Positions 62,601 through 64,000 of a stretch of DNA of 64,000 nt are shown piece after piece (within the stretch, counting starts at the first letter, position 1; each line of letters starts with the position of its first letter). This DNA comes from Epiperipatus broadwayi (Eukaryota; Onychophora; Udeonychophora; Euonychophora; Peripatidae), in NCBI GenBank assembly GCA_028023455.1, contig JAQFVV010006197.1, positions 20,643,254-20,707,253 on the forward strand. Direction: 5' to 3'. Position numbers and translations under genes: made by a program. The notes beneath the pieces were generated by a model, which worked only from the letters and a program-made list of their open reading frames with translations, did not search any database and was not told the DNA's origin.

Positions 62601-64000
62601 ATGGTATTTCATAGATGCAGTTTTTTTCTTTTCAGCAATTCAAGTTGAGACTTTGTAGATGTTAGAATTCCTCATAGTATGGTATGGCTATGAAAAGCTG
62701 TTTTAATGTTATACTGATTGCAGATTTGCCCTAATTTGTCTGCTATTTTTGCTAGGTATTGGTAAACTACAGTACCAACAATTGTTTTTTTATGGTTTTT
62801 TTGCACTTAGGAAAAAGTGGAGAAATCAGGAGGAACCTCATAAATAAGTATATAAATTTCTATTGACTGTTGCCTTTAGCAGGATGGCTCAGTTAGTTAG
62901 AGTGTTACCTTAAAATTCAATACTCAAAAATCTAAGGGTCCAGTTTCAATTACCATGCTAGTGCTGTCACTGGTCAGACCTGCAACATCTGAAGAAGAGG
63001 GGAGAATAATACTTCTCGAAACGTTGCACATATACTAACCTGTGTGCTATTACTAACAGTTGTAGGTATTTGGGATATTTAAATAAAGTTACATTTTTCT
63101 AAAGACATTTAATACTCATATTTAATGCTGTAAATGGTTTTACATATAAATACAACTACATAAAATATTATTTATTAAAAAATTATGAAGTAAAAATTAA
63201 GAATTAGATTATATAAAAATTAATAGTTGTTATATATACACATTTGTCTGGAGATGATTTTGCGCTACTGACAACATCAACATTTAACGATTAGAATGAT
63301 CATTACATCTAAAAGCTAGCTGCAATCTTCTAAATCTCCTTTTATATATAATAATACTCAATACATCTACATTAAAGAAGATAATAAAATTATCAAAAAA
63401 CTACCATGTGTTAAAATACTATACAGATATGGTTAACTAATCTATTAAGATATTATTTATTTAAAAAACCCCATAATAGATCATATAATTATTTCCATTT
63501 TATGAAAAAAATAAAAAAATCTCTCTATATCTTTTGTTTTTAAGAAAATATTTTGGTTGGTAGTATAAGGTATATAGACAATATAACTTTAATAAGCTTT
63601 CAATAAACAATAAATTTATTTCCGAAGTGTAAATTATTTTATTAAACCCGCAATATATGAATATCTTTATTTGACCGTTTATTTGATCAAACTGTAGATA
63701 AAGGATTGTTTCAATTCCATTGTTAATTAATTTTTTTTTCCATTTAATGGCAGCAGTAATATTAAAATTAAATAATTCAGTAATACAGGCAGCAGAATAT
63801 ATATAAACAACAGATTTTCGTTTGTTTTCCAAAATATTCCACAACATTCCTTATGTTTTTTCGATTTATAAATATTTATAATATTGTAAAATAAAAACAC
63901 CATATTTTCCCAGTATTTTTTTTAACTAAAAAACTTTTTTTTTGTTATTTTACAATATTTTGACATTATTTGTAGTTGTTTCTGAAGATAGCCAAATCGA

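Larger units (their letters stand above)
59355..63122 (-). mobile_element. Penelope-like element 2, decayed composite insertion
   Basis: Same architecture as PLE 1. Reading on the minus strand: inverted terminal fragment (63122-62806), 5'-truncated copy with the endonuclease tail and 3' region (62805 to about 61996), full-length but broken ORF region (about 61990-59640), 3' region (59640-59355). The three terminal-repeat copies share AAATGTCTTTAGAAAAA, AACAGGTTAGTATATGCA, the tRNA-like segment and an HHR-like motif. Sequence differs strongly from PLE 1, so it is a different PLE family (classic Penelope type, with GMAMGSPLSP). Confidence 0.85.

Overview
The window looks like a piece of a very A+T-rich animal genome. 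No bacterial gene organisation is visible. I could not recognise a single host gene exon. What can be identified is almost entirely transposable elements in different states of decay: Penelope-like elements (PLEs), non-LTR retrotransposons of at least three kinds, tRNA-derived SINEs with target-site duplications (TSDs), a Tigger/pogo-like and a mariner-like DNA transposon, foldback elements and microsatellites. The element mix is metazoan; I cannot name the species.

Layout. 0.8-2.1 kb: coiled-coil, gag-like relic. 4.9-5.5 kb: diverged tandem repeat. 5.9-7.6 kb: dead LINE reverse transcriptase (-). 9.3-9.8 kb: direct repeat. 11.4 kb: SINE. 11.6-12.0 kb: tandem repeat of about 197 bp. 15.3-15.8 kb: PLE relic (+). 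16.7 kb: trinucleotide microsatellite. 18.9 kb: RTE-type LINE tail. 21.7-22.2 kb: hammerhead-bearing foldback. 24.0 kb: palindromic MITE. 25.3-27.6 kb: LINE relic (+), itself rearranged and hit by a foldback insertion. 28.7 kb: TATC microsatellite. 29.4-30.7 kb: Tigger-like element. 31.8-32.4 kb: large foldback. 35-47 kb: a concentration of small hammerhead-ribozyme repeats. 47.5-52.5 kb: a PLE with an intact 869-codon ORF. 53-57 kb: MITE copy, mariner relic, further hammerhead repeats, SINE. 59.4-63.1 kb: a second, decayed PLE.

The most interesting system is the set of small non-coding repeats (monomers about 390-430 bp) that carry type I hammerhead ribozyme (HHR) motifs and resemble the 'retrozymes' described in plants and animals. 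At least four sequence families are present. Copies occur as head-to-tail multimers and, unusually, as inverted multimers. Three insertions have TSDs of about 13-14 bp (36.5-37.1, 38.3-39.8 and 44.2-44.6 kb). The best ribozyme, on the minus strand at 45.27 kb, has the canonical CUGANGA and GAAA core, a perfect 4-bp stem II, a 2-bp stem III ending in GUC, and a two-part stem I. The outer half of stem I differs between families but stays paired.

How the parts may work together (inference): PLEs encode a reverse transcriptase with a GIY-YIG endonuclease and are themselves known to carry HHRs in their terminal repeats. The PLE at 47.5-52.5 kb is apparently recent and lies directly beside the hammerhead repeats, so PLE enzymes are the natural candidates for copying the small HHR RNAs. 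Both PLEs here have the same composite form: full copy, 5'-truncated tandem copy, inverted terminal fragment. This parallels the inverted multimers of the small repeats. The second PLE additionally has a tRNA-like Pol III promoter motif inside its terminal repeat, just upstream of its HHR-like motif.
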